Assembly (NCBI RefSeq): GCF_003008555.2
Contig: NZ_CP027665.1
Coordinates: 3,348,001-3,412,000 of the forward strand
Direction: 5' to 3'
From: Pukyongiella litopenaei
Lineage (GTDB): Bacteria; Pseudomonadota; Alphaproteobacteria; Rhodobacterales; Rhodobacteraceae
Length of the DNA: 64,000 bases
The notes beneath the pieces are model-generated. The model did no database searches. It was not told the origin of the DNA and saw only the letters and a list, made by a program, of their open reading frames with translations. Position numbers and translations under genes: made by a program. Shown one piece after another: positions 54,338-62,560 of the stretch (positions are counted from its first letter, which is position 1; every line of letters begins with the position of its first letter).

Positions 54338-55645
54338 CTAAAGCGGCCGGATCTTCAGCGCCGTGACCCTGTTGCCCTCGCGTGCCGTGACCTCGAACCG
54401 GAACCCGTGGAAGGAAAACACCTGCCCCGGCGTCGGGATCGTCTGCGCTTCGTGGATCACCAGGCCCGCGACGGTGTTGGCCTCGTCATCGGGCAGGGAC
54501 CAGTCGGTGGCGCGGTTCAGGTCGCGGATCGTCGTGGCGCCATCGACCAGGTATTGCCCGTCGCTGGTGCGTTTGACCATCTGTTCGGCGTCGAGGTCGA
54601 ATTCATCCGCGATCTCGCCCACGATTTCCTCGAGGATATCCTCGAGTGTGATCAGCCCGCGCAGCGACCCGTATTCATCCACCACCAGCGCGAAATGGGT
54701 CCGCCGCCGCAGGAACTGCCGCATCTGGTCGTCCAGCGTGGTGGTGTCGGGCACGAAATAGGGGGGCTTGGCCACGTCGGTGATACGGAACCGCGACAGC
54801 GCCGCATTCGGGTCGTCCTGGCCGCTGACCGCACCGTGGATCGCGCGCAGCAGGTCCTTGGCATGGACGACGCCGACGATGTTTTCCGGTTCGTCCCGGA
54901 ACACCGGCAGGCGCGTATGCGGGCTGTCGAGACATTGTTTCAGGATCGTCCCCGGATCGCTGGCGGCGTTGATCATCTCGATCCCCGACCGGTGCAGCAT
55001 GATTTCCTCGACGGCCCGTTCGCTCAGGTCCAGCGCGCCGAGGATGCGGTCGCGGTCTTCCTTTTCGACGACGCCTTCGGAATGGCCCAGTTGCAGCGCA
55101 CCGGCGATTTCCTCGCGCACGGCGAGGATGTGGCTGTCGGGGTCGGTCTGCACGCCGAACAGCCGCAGCACCCCGCGCACCAGCATCCGCACGGCGGCCA
55201 CCATGGGGGCAAACACCGTGATGATCGCGCCGATCACCGGGGCGACGGCGGCGGCGGCCTTTTCGGCGTTGGTGATCGCATAGGTCTTGGGCAGCACTTC
55301 GGCAAAGACCAGAACCAGCAGCGTCATCACCAGCGTCGCCAGCGCCACGCCGCTTTCGCCAAACAACCGGGTGAACATCGCCGTCGCCAGCGCGGCGGCG
55401 AGAATGTTGACCAGGTTGTTGCCCAGCAGGACCGACCCGATCAGCCGTTCGTTGTCCTCGGTGATGCGCAGGGCCCGCGCCGCGCCGCGCGACCCCTTGT
55501 CGGCCTGCATGCGCAATTTGCCCCGCGACGCCGCCGTCAGCGCGGTTTCCGAGCCGGAAAAGAAGGCCGACAGCACCAGCAGCAGCAGGATCGCGCCCGC
55601 CGAGATCCAGAACGCGCTGTCAGCCCATGTGGAAGAGGCGTCCAT
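54338..55645 (-). CDS. CNNM/CorC-HlyC family transporter-like protein
   Basis: The 435-residue protein has an N-terminal DUF21 membrane domain (three to four spans, with FFSGSETALTAASRGKL), two CBS domains (about 215-330; LITLEDILEEIVGEI) and a C-terminal CorC_HlyC domain (about 345-430). Members are implicated in Mg2+ or other divalent cation transport or resistance. It is followed by xerD on the same strand upstream. Confidence 0.9.
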   Translation of the reverse strand: MDASSTWADSAFWISAGAILLLLVLSAFFSGSETALTAASRGKLRMQADKGSRGAARALRITEDNERLIGSVLLGNNLVNILAAALATAMFTRLFGESGVALATLVMTLLVLVFAEVLPKTYAITNAEKAAAAVAPVIGAIITVFAPMVAAVRMLVRGVLRLFGVQTDPDSHILAVREEIAGALQLGHSEGVVEKEDRDRILGALDLSERAVEEIMLHRSGIEMINAASDPGTILKQCLDSPHTRLPVFRDEPENIVGVVHAKDLLRAIHGAVSGQDDPNAALSRFRITDVAKPPYFVPDTTTLDDQMRQFLRRRTHFALVVDEYGSLRGLITLEDILEEIVGEIADEFDLDAEQMVKRTSDGQYLVDGATTIRDLNRATDWSLPDDEANTVAGLVIHEAQTIPTPGQVFSFHGFRFEVTAREGNRVTALKIRPL

Positions 55646-55700
55646 CTGTTCTCAAATGTCCTTGACCATCACATGGTTATGGGCGTCCGCGCGCGGGCAA

Positions 55701-56657
55701 TCAAGACCCGTCGCCATCGGAATCCCGCGCCAGCGGGTGATGTTCCAGCACAAGCTCGGCAAGCCGGGCGTCGAGAACATGGGTGTAGATCTCGGTGGTC
55801 GCCAGGTCGGCATGTCCCAGCAGCGTCTGGATCGACCGCAGATCGGCGCCGTTGGCCAGCAGGTGGGTGGCAAAGGCGTGGCGCAGCTTATGCGGGCTGA
55901 CCTTGGACGGATCGACTCCGCCGGCCACCGCCAGTTCCTTGATCAGCAGGTAGAACCGGTGCCGGGTCAGGTGGCCGGCGCTGCTGCGCGACGGGAACAG
56001 GAACCGGGACGGCGCGTGGCCTTTCGCTTCGCGGTCGGCCTCGGTCTCGTCGCGAGCCGTCAGCCAGTCGGCCAGCGCCGCGCGGGCGGGCGGCGACAGC
56101 GGCACCATGCGTTCCCTGCCACCCTTGCCCCGGATCAGCAGCATGCGCGGATCGCCGCGTGTCGTCGATACCGGCAGGGCCACCAGTTCGCTGACCCGCA
56201 TGCCCGTGGCATAGAGCAGTTCCATCAGGCAGCTGTTCCGCAGCCGGTCCGCCGGGGCGCGGCCGGTGTGGCGGGCCGCCTCGAGCAGGCGGTCGACCTC
56301 GTCCACCGCCAGCGTGCCGGGCAGGCGTTTGTCGCGGCCGGGGCCGCTGATCTGGATCGCCGGATTGTCGCCGCGCCAGCCCTCGTCGAAGGTAAAGTGG
56401 AACAGCTGCCGGATCGCCGAGAGCCGCCGCGCGCGCGTGGACCGCGCGAGCCCCTGGGCATCGCAATGGATCAGGTAGCGTTCGACCGCGTCCCGGTCGG
56501 CCTGCGCGAAACCGCTGCCCTGCCGGTCGAGCCATTCGGCGAAATCCTTGAGGTCGCGGCCATAGGCCAGCAGGGTGTTGGTCGCCGCGCCCATCTCGGC
56601 GGCCTGCGCTTCGAGAAACTGCGCAATCCAGTCATGCGGATGGGCCGGGGCGGTCAT
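55701..56657 (-). CDS. xerD: Tyrosine recombinase XerD
   Basis: XerD with XerC resolves chromosome dimers at dif. The 318-residue protein has the N-terminal SAM-like core-binding domain (NTLLAYGRDLKDFAEWL) and catalytic residues Arg in GMRVSELVAL, His-x-x-Arg in HKLRHAFATHLL, His in LGHADLATTEIYTH with the Tyr nucleophile. It overlaps the upstream secreted-protein gene by 4 bp. Confidence 0.93.
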   Translation of the reverse strand: MTAPAHPHDWIAQFLEAQAAEMGAATNTLLAYGRDLKDFAEWLDRQGSGFAQADRDAVERYLIHCDAQGLARSTRARRLSAIRQLFHFTFDEGWRGDNPAIQISGPGRDKRLPGTLAVDEVDRLLEAARHTGRAPADRLRNSCLMELLYATGMRVSELVALPVSTTRGDPRMLLIRGKGGRERMVPLSPPARAALADWLTARDETEADREAKGHAPSRFLFPSRSSAGHLTRHRFYLLIKELAVAGGVDPSKVSPHKLRHAFATHLLANGADLRSIQTLLGHADLATTEIYTHVLDARLAELVLEHHPLARDSDGDGS

Positions 56658-58174
56658 GCCCGGTGCCTGTCGAGCAGCATCAGCTGCAACGCCGCGCGCC
56701 GCGCGCTGTCTTCCAGACCGACCGCCCGCAATGTCGCCAGCGCGCCCGACAGGCTCGTCGGATCGCCCTCGGCGCCGCGGTCGAGCAGGCTGATCGCGCG
56801 CAGGATGGCCGCCCCCAGCTGGTGGGTTTCCAGCAGGTGGAGGATCTCGGCGGGCGGTTTCGCACCGGGTGCGAAGCCTTCGGCTATGGCCTCAGCGGTG
56901 GCATCGGGGGCCGGGACCGTGCCCGGGTCACCCTCGGCCAGCGCGGTCAGGAACCCGGTCGCGGGGCTGTCATCGGGCGGCTGGCGCGCGGCTGTCTCGT
57001 AATCGGCCGACAGCAGCCGGATGCGCCAGGCAAGAGCATTGACGCGCGGGTCGTCCAGCCGCTGTTTAGCCAGCTGTTCGGCAAAGAGCGTGGCAAAGGC
57101 CACCTCGAGCCGCACATCGCGCATCGCGTCCCAGACCGGGGGCAGCGTGGCGGCCACCGCGTCGGCGTCCTGTCGGCCGAGCGCCGATTCGAAAGCCTGC
57201 AGGGCGGCAACCCGGTCCCAGACCCCGCCCGAGGCGGCGGGCGCCCGTTCCGTGTAGAGGCCGAGCAGCCGGTTCGGCGACAGGGCATTCATGCGGGCCA
57301 GCCGTTCAGCGGCTTCGATCTGGGCCTTCCAGCCGGCCACGTCGCGCAGATCGGCGGTGGCAAAGACACGCGGCAGGCGCGATGTGGTCAGCCGTTCGCC
57401 GATCGCCTCGTGCAGGCGGAACCCCAGCGGATCGGGATGTTCGGGGGCGGGCAGGGGGGCGGCGTCCTCGAATATCTCGGGGCTGAGAAACCGGTCGAGC
57501 AGCGCCAGCCGCGATTTCGGCAGCAGGTCGAGCGCATGAGCCGTTTCCAGCAGCAGGGCGGCGGTGGACCAGTCGCCGGCGCGGGCGGTGCAGGCGATCA
57601 TCGCGTCATACCCCGGTGACAGATGCGGGGCGCGCAGCAGGTCGGCGCAGCTCGCATCCTCGTCCCCGGTCAGCAGGGTCGCATCGAACCAGCGCGCGAA
57701 CCGCGCCGGTGTGCCGGTTCCCGCATGTTCCGCCAGCGCCTGCGCGGCATCGACCGCGCCGAGATCCAGCAGCCGGTCCAGCCGTGCCAGCAGCAGCGCC
57801 TCGCCATTCTCGGGCGGCGGCCGCGTTTCCGACAGCAGCAGCGTATAGAGCAGCGTCTGCATGGCCGGGCTGTCCTCGACCGGCGTGCGCGCGATCATCG
57901 CCGCCAGCTCATCGGCCCCGGAGCGTTCCCACAGGTCGGGCGGCAGGCCGGTGACCTTTGCGGATACCAGCCCCACCGGATCGGCCCGTTCGGCCAGCGG
58001 CGTCACCGAGACCGGCGGCAGCGCCGCGCCGTCGCTGACGGGCGGCTCGCTCAGAACCGGGCCCTGCCGCACCGGGGGCATGTCCTCGTTCAGCCATTCG
58101 ATGGCCGAAAGCGGTGCCTGCGCGGCGGCGGCGAGCGGCAGCAGGATAACGGCGAGTGCCGCGTTAATCCGCAT
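56654..58174 (-). CDS. Secreted helical-repeat protein of unknown function
   Basis: The 506-residue protein has a signal peptide (MRINAALAVILLPLAAAAQA) and a long helical region rich in Ala, Leu, Asp and Glu that resembles TPR-like repeats without clear consensus. Two Cys (DASCADLL and MIACTAR) may be paired. It is encoded between a 50-residue membrane protein (11-bp overlap) and xerD (4-bp overlap). A periplasmic scaffold role is only a guess. Confidence 0.65.
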   Translation of the reverse strand: MRINAALAVILLPLAAAAQAPLSAIEWLNEDMPPVRQGPVLSEPPVSDGAALPPVSVTPLAERADPVGLVSAKVTGLPPDLWERSGADELAAMIARTPVEDSPAMQTLLYTLLLSETRPPPENGEALLLARLDRLLDLGAVDAAQALAEHAGTGTPARFARWFDATLLTGDEDASCADLLRAPHLSPGYDAMIACTARAGDWSTAALLLETAHALDLLPKSRLALLDRFLSPEIFEDAAPLPAPEHPDPLGFRLHEAIGERLTTSRLPRVFATADLRDVAGWKAQIEAAERLARMNALSPNRLLGLYTERAPAASGGVWDRVAALQAFESALGRQDADAVAATLPPVWDAMRDVRLEVAFATLFAEQLAKQRLDDPRVNALAWRIRLLSADYETAARQPPDDSPATGFLTALAEGDPGTVPAPDATAEAIAEGFAPGAKPPAEILHLLETHQLGAAILRAISLLDRGAEGDPTSLSGALATLRAVGLEDSARRAALQLMLLDRHRA

Positions 58175-58316
58175 GCAACGTGACCGGCTGGCGAATCTCG
58201 CGGGTCGGCGCGTCGAAATCGGACCCGATCAGCGGGCCGATATAGGCGTAGGCGACAACCCCCAGGAACGCCAGGCACAGCAGGTAGAGCAGGAATTTGA
58301 ACAGTTTGCGCGTCAT
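58164..58316 (-). CDS. Small single-span membrane protein
   Basis: The 50-residue product begins MTRKLFKFLLYLLCLAFLGV and has one membrane span followed by a periplasmic tail ending QPVTLHAD. It overlaps the secreted-protein gene by 11 bp and starts divergently from aroK. No family is known to me. Confidence 0.65.
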   Translation of the reverse strand: MTRKLFKFLLYLLCLAFLGVVAYAYIGPLIGSDFDAPTREIRQPVTLHAD

Positions 58317-58393
58317 GCCCGGATTGCCTCGTTCGAGTGTTTTGCCCAAGTTATATATGGCCTTTTGTCCAAGATCACGTCATTCAGGCCAGA

Positions 58394-58990
58394 ATGGGTG
58401 GTTTTGAGCAAAATACCGGCACGGGCGTGGCACCGGATCACATGCCGGGGCGGTTGAAAAAGACCGTCGTCATGGTTGGTATGATGGGGGCGGGCAAGAC
58501 GGCGGTGGGCCGGACGCTGGCCGCGCGGCTGGGTGTGCCGTTCCTGGACAGCGATGCCGAGATCGAACTGGCGGCCAACATGACCATCCCCGAGGTGTTC
58601 ACCCGCGACGGCGAGCCGTTCTTTCGACGCAAGGAATCGCAGGTGATCGCGCGGCTTCTGGATCATGAATGTGGGATCCTGTCGACCGGCGGCGGGGCGT
58701 TCCTGCTGGCCGGAAACCGGCGGATGATCTCTGAGCGCGGCGTGTCGGTCTGGCTGAAGGCGGATATCGAGGTGCTGTGGAGCCGTGTCCGACGCAAGGA
58801 CACGCGGCCGCTGCTGCGCACGCCCGATCCGCGCGCCACGCTCGAGGAGCTCTATGCCGCCCGTCGCGCCGCCTATGAAGAGGCGGACCTGACCGTGGTG
58901 TCCGACGGCCAGTCGTCGATCGCCGACATGGTGGACAAGGTGCTGGCCGCGCTGGCCGGGCGCCCGGATGTGCTGGAACCGAAAAAATGA
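58394..58990 (+). CDS. aroK: Shikimate kinase
   Basis: Shikimate kinase phosphorylates shikimate in the aromatic amino acid pathway. The protein of 182-198 residues has the P-loop MVGMMGAGKTAVG, the shikimate-binding FLDSDAEIE, ERRFFRRKE-like EPFFRRKES, GGGAFLL and the lid RPLLRT. Start uncertain: ATG 58394 has a weak AGGCCAG; ATG 58442 (MPGRLKKTVVMVG) gives a more usual length. A TATATA at 58352-58357 could be the -10 element. Its stop overlaps the aroB start (ATGA). Confidence 0.93.
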   Translation: MGGFEQNTGTGVAPDHMPGRLKKTVVMVGMMGAGKTAVGRTLAARLGVPFLDSDAEIELAANMTIPEVFTRDGEPFFRRKESQVIARLLDHECGILSTGGGAFLLAGNRRMISERGVSVWLKADIEVLWSRVRRKDTRPLLRTPDPRATLEELYAARRAAYEEADLTVVSDGQSSIADMVDKVLAALAGRPDVLEPKK

Positions 58991-60096
58991 TACAAAGCGT
59001 TCATGTCGACCTGGGCGCGCGCGCCTATGACGTGGAAATCGGGCCGGGGCTGATCGCCCGGGCGGGGGCGCGGATTGCGCCGCTCCTGACGCGGCCGCGG
59101 GTGGCGGTTCTGACCGACGAAAAGGTCGCCGACCTGCATCTCGGGCCGCTGCGCGCGGGCTTGGCGGCGGACGGTATCGACATGGTGACGCTGGCCCTGC
59201 CGGCGGGCGAAGCCACGAAGGGCTGGCCGCAGTTTTCCCGCGCGGTCGAATGGCTGTTGGAGCAGAAGATCGAGCGCTCCGACGTGGTGGTGGCGCTCGG
59301 CGGCGGGGTGATCGGGGATCTGGGCGGGTTCGCGGCGGCGGTGCTGCGCCGGGGGGTGCGGTTCGTTCAACTGCCCACCACGCTGTTGGCGCAGGTGGAC
59401 AGTTCGGTCGGCGGCAAGACGGGGATCAACACGCCGCAGGGCAAGAACCTTGTCGGCGCGTTTCACCAGCCGTCGCTGGTGCTGGCGGATATCGACGCGC
59501 TGGCGACGCTGGCGCCACGCGATTTTCTCGCCGGCTATGGCGAAGTGGTGAAATACGGCCTGCTCGGCGACGCGGGGTTCTTTGGCTGGCTGGAGGAGCA
59601 CGGACCGGCGCTGGCGGCGGGAGACCGGGCCGCGCGGGTGCAGGCGGTGACGCGGTCGGTCCGGATGAAGGCCGATATCGTGGTCCGCGACGAAACCGAA
59701 CAGGGCGACCGCGCGCTGCTGAACCTCGGTCACACCTTCTGTCACGCGCTGGAGGCCGCGACCGGCTATTCCGACCGCCTGCTGCATGGCGAAGGGGTCG
59801 CGATCGGCTGTGCGTTGGCGTTCGAGCTGTCGGCGCGGCTGGGCCTGTGCGCACAGGAAGACCCCAGCCGGGTCCGCGCGCATCTGCGCGGGATGGGGAT
59901 GAAGACCGACCTGTCCGACATTCCCGGACCATTGCCCGATGCCGACGGGCTGCTGGCGCTGATGGCGCAGGACAAGAAGGTCGTGGACGGTCGGATGCGC
60001 TATGTGCTGGCGCGCGGGATCGGCGCGGCCTTTGTCACCGATGACGTGCCCGAAGGCGATGTGCGGGCGGTGCTGGCGGAGGCGTTGCGCCGATAA
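58987..60096 (+). CDS. aroB: 3-dehydroquinate synthase
   Basis: AroB cyclises DAHP to 3-dehydroquinate with NAD+ and a divalent metal. The 369-residue protein has VVALGGGVIGDLGGFAAAV (NAD site), PTTLLAQVDSSVGGKTGIN, the metal ligands Glu in GYGEVVKYG and His in NLGHTFCHALEA and LLHGEGVAIG. It overlaps aroK by 4 bp; the aroKB pair is standard. Confidence 0.96.
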   Translation: MIQSVHVDLGARAYDVEIGPGLIARAGARIAPLLTRPRVAVLTDEKVADLHLGPLRAGLAADGIDMVTLALPAGEATKGWPQFSRAVEWLLEQKIERSDVVVALGGGVIGDLGGFAAAVLRRGVRFVQLPTTLLAQVDSSVGGKTGINTPQGKNLVGAFHQPSLVLADIDALATLAPRDFLAGYGEVVKYGLLGDAGFFGWLEEHGPALAAGDRAARVQAVTRSVRMKADIVVRDETEQGDRALLNLGHTFCHALEAATGYSDRLLHGEGVAIGCALAFELSARLGLCAQEDPSRVRAHLRGMGMKTDLSDIPGPLPDADGLLALMAQDKKVVDGRMRYVLARGIGAAFVTDDVPEGDVRAVLAEALRR

Positions 60097-60145
60097 GGCC
60101 TGTCGATTTTCCGGTGAGCGGACCAGATCGGTCGCTCCAGCGGTC

Positions 60146-61219
60146 CTACCGGCCGCGCACGACCATGAGTTCGCCGACATTTTCGCGGGTGACATAGCCC
60201 AGCATCCGGCCCCCGCTGTCGCAGATCGCGACCGCCGGCGCCCCCTCATGCAACGCGTTCAGGACCGTTTCCAGCCCGGCGCCCAGCGGCACGCCGGGGA
60301 TGCCCGTTTCCATGATCTCGCTGACCGGGCGGGTCCGGTTTCCCTCGCCGGTCAGTACCGAAAACAGGGCCGAGCGGGTGACGAACCCCAGCGGACGCCC
60401 CTCGGCGTCGATAACCGGGAATTCATGCTGGGTGGTGCGGATCAAGGCCTGCGCGGCGGCGGCGATGCTGTCCTGCGGGCCGAGCGCTTCGAAGCGGGTG
60501 ATCATCGCATCGCGGGCCACCAGCCGGCGGGTCGCGGCGCGCATCGCCACGTCCTGGCTTTCGGCTCCGGCGGCGACAAAGACAAAGACCGCGATCAGGA
60601 TCAGGATCGGGTTGCCCGAACTCAGCCCCCAGAACCCCAGCCCGAAGGCAAGGCCCTGGCCCGCAAGCGCGGCGGCGCGCGTTGCCGTCACCCGGTCGGT
60701 GAAGAGGCACAGGACCGCGCGGAACACCCGTCCGCCATCCATCGGAAAGGCGGGTATCAGGTTGAACAGGGCCAGGAACAGGTTGACCGTGGCCAGTTGT
60801 CCCAGCAAGCCGGACCCGGACAGGTCGCCGCCGCCGCCGGGGAGAAACACCGGTGCCGCGCCGAGCAACAGCACCAGGGCCAGCCAGATCACGATATTCA
60901 CCGCGGGGCCGGCCAGCGCCACGATGATCTCCTGCCGGGGGTTCTCGGGCATCCGTTCGAGCCGCGCCAGCCCGCCGATCGGCAGCAGCGTGATGTCGGG
61001 TGTGTGAATGCCGAACCGGCGCGCGGTCAGCGCATGGCCGAACTCGTGAGCGACCACGCAGGCGAACAAGGCCAGCACGAACAACAGGTTGTTGACCGCA
61101 CCGGCCCAGCCGCTTTCGGTATAGGCCGCGAACCCGACCCAGGCCAGCAACAGGAAAAAGGTGACGTGAACGCGAAGTTCCGATCCGAACAGCCGCCCGA
61201 TCGAAAAGGACCACGTCAT
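60146..61219 (-). CDS. Site-2 protease family (M50B) with tandem CBS domains
   Basis: The 357-residue membrane metalloprotease has HEFGH in VVAHEFGHALTARRFG and NLIPAFPMDGGRVFRA, which supply the zinc ligands. About five to six spans precede a C-terminal CBS pair (about 240-355) that could bind adenine nucleotides to gate proteolysis, as in SpoIVFB-like enzymes. It lies between convergent aroB and the ssb gene upstream. The substrate is unknown. Confidence 0.9.
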   Translation of the reverse strand: MTWSFSIGRLFGSELRVHVTFFLLLAWVGFAAYTESGWAGAVNNLLFVLALFACVVAHEFGHALTARRFGIHTPDITLLPIGGLARLERMPENPRQEIIVALAGPAVNIVIWLALVLLLGAAPVFLPGGGGDLSGSGLLGQLATVNLFLALFNLIPAFPMDGGRVFRAVLCLFTDRVTATRAAALAGQGLAFGLGFWGLSSGNPILILIAVFVFVAAGAESQDVAMRAATRRLVARDAMITRFEALGPQDSIAAAAQALIRTTQHEFPVIDAEGRPLGFVTRSALFSVLTGEGNRTRPVSEIMETGIPGVPLGAGLETVLNALHEGAPAVAICDSGGRMLGYVTRENVGELMVVRGR

Positions 61220-61258
61220 TATCTGCGCCTTTCAGTCGATTGGTCCGGGCGGGCCGGA

Positions 61259-61762
61259 TCAGAACGGGATCTCGTCCTCGTCGAGGTTATGCGCGGCCGG
61301 GGGCTGCCCGCCACCGCTGCTGCTGCCACTGCTGCCGCCGCCAAACCGGTCGTCGTCGCCATAGCCTCCACCGCCATAGCCGCCGCCCGAGCCGCCACCC
61401 TGACCGCCGTCGCGGCCGTCCAGCATGGTCAGTTCACTGCGATAGGGGCGCAGCACGACCTCGGTCGAATAGCGGTCGTTGCCGCTCTGGTCCTGCCATT
61501 TGCGGGTTTCGAGCTGCCCTTCGATATAGACCTTGGACCCCTTGCGCAGATACTGCTCGGCCACCCGCGCCAGCGGCTCCGAGAAGATCGCGACGGAATG
61601 CCATTCGGTGCGTTCGCGCCGTTCGCCGGTGTTGCGGTCCTTCCAGGTTTCCGACGTGGCGATGCGCAGGTTGCAGACCTTGCCGCCGTTCTGAAAGGTC
61701 CGCACCTCGGGATCGCGGCCGAGATTTCCGATGAGAATGACTTTGTTGACCGAGCCCGCCAT
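61259..61762 (-). CDS. ssb: Single-stranded DNA-binding protein
   Basis: The 167-residue protein has the OB-fold core ([53 protein letters not shown]), a Gly/Ser-rich flexible linker and the acidic C-terminal tip DEDEIPF that recruits repair and replication proteins. The reading frame continues upstream to 62491 but is antisense to the transglycosylase gene; the true ATG is 61762. No SOS box is seen upstream. Confidence 0.95.
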   Translation of the reverse strand: MAGSVNKVILIGNLGRDPEVRTFQNGGKVCNLRIATSETWKDRNTGERRERTEWHSVAIFSEPLARVAEQYLRKGSKVYIEGQLETRKWQDQSGNDRYSTEVVLRPYRSELTMLDGRDGGQGGGSGGGYGGGGYGDDDRFGGGSSGSSSGGGQPPAAHNLDEDEIPF

Positions 61763-61966
61763 GGTGCCCCCTGTTGTTACTGCTCTTGTCAGCCGAATCC
61801 CGCCGGACCGGCCGGCCATCAACCTATACCCACCCAGCAACAGTTGAAACATAGTTAACGGCAGGAAGCCGCCCATGCGCTGGATTTCCGGTCGGTTTCG
61901 CGTATAGTCGCGCCCAAGATCGGCTGGGAAAGCCGATGCTGAGGCGGGACGACGGGACGGAATCGG

Positions 61967-62551
61967 ATGAGGGTATCTGCTGTCGTGGCGATGATTGCGG
62001 CGCTTGGGCTGGGGGCGCCGGCCTATGCCGACATGTTCTCGACCCGCGCCAAGCGCAACCTGTTCAAGTCCCAGACCCGGGTTCTGGATGCGCGCGGATC
62101 CAAGCAATACGCCAATTCGGTCCGGCTGAAACCGCCCACGATCCATACGCCGTCGAAATACGGCGCCAAGCGGATCACGGTGAGCTACCGGGGGCAGTTC
62201 CTCGACATGGCCAAATCGGCGGCGCGCCGGCACAATGTGCCCGAGGATCTGTTCCTGCGGCTGGTGCAGCAGGAATCCGGGTGGAACCCGCGCGCCAGAT
62301 CGCACAAGGGCGCGCTGGGGCTGGCCCAGCTCATGCCCGCCACCGCGCGCGCGCTGGGTGTCAATCCGCATGACCCGCATGAAAACCTCGACGGCGGCGC
62401 GCGTTACCTGGCGCGGCAGTTTCGCAAGTTCGGATCGTGGCGGCTGGCGCTGGCGGCCTACAATGCCGGTCCGCAGGCGGTCGAGAAACACGGCGGCGTG
62501 CCACCCTACAAGGAAACCCGCAACTACGTCCGTGCGATCTGGGGCGGGTGA
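61967..62551 (+). CDS. Secreted lytic transglycosylase, SLT family
   Basis: The 194-residue protein has a signal peptide ([21 protein letters not shown]) and an SLT domain (about 80-190): [18 protein letters not shown] with the catalytic Glu, [17 protein letters not shown], and [20 protein letters not shown]. It cleaves glycan strands between MurNAc and GlcNAc in the periplasm. The domain is minimal and the N-terminal 60 residues are basic. Confidence 0.9.
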   Translation: MRVSAVVAMIAALGLGAPAYADMFSTRAKRNLFKSQTRVLDARGSKQYANSVRLKPPTIHTPSKYGAKRITVSYRGQFLDMAKSAARRHNVPEDLFLRLVQQESGWNPRARSHKGALGLAQLMPATARALGVNPHDPHENLDGGARYLARQFRKFGSWRLALAAYNAGPQAVEKHGGVPPYKETRNYVRAIWGG

Positions 62552-62560
62552 CGGGCGGGC

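Noticed and set aside
61763-62491. N-terminal extension of ssb by some 240 residues
   Set aside because: The extension is antisense to the lytic transglycosylase gene; the SSB family N-terminus [13 protein letters not shown] is at 61762.
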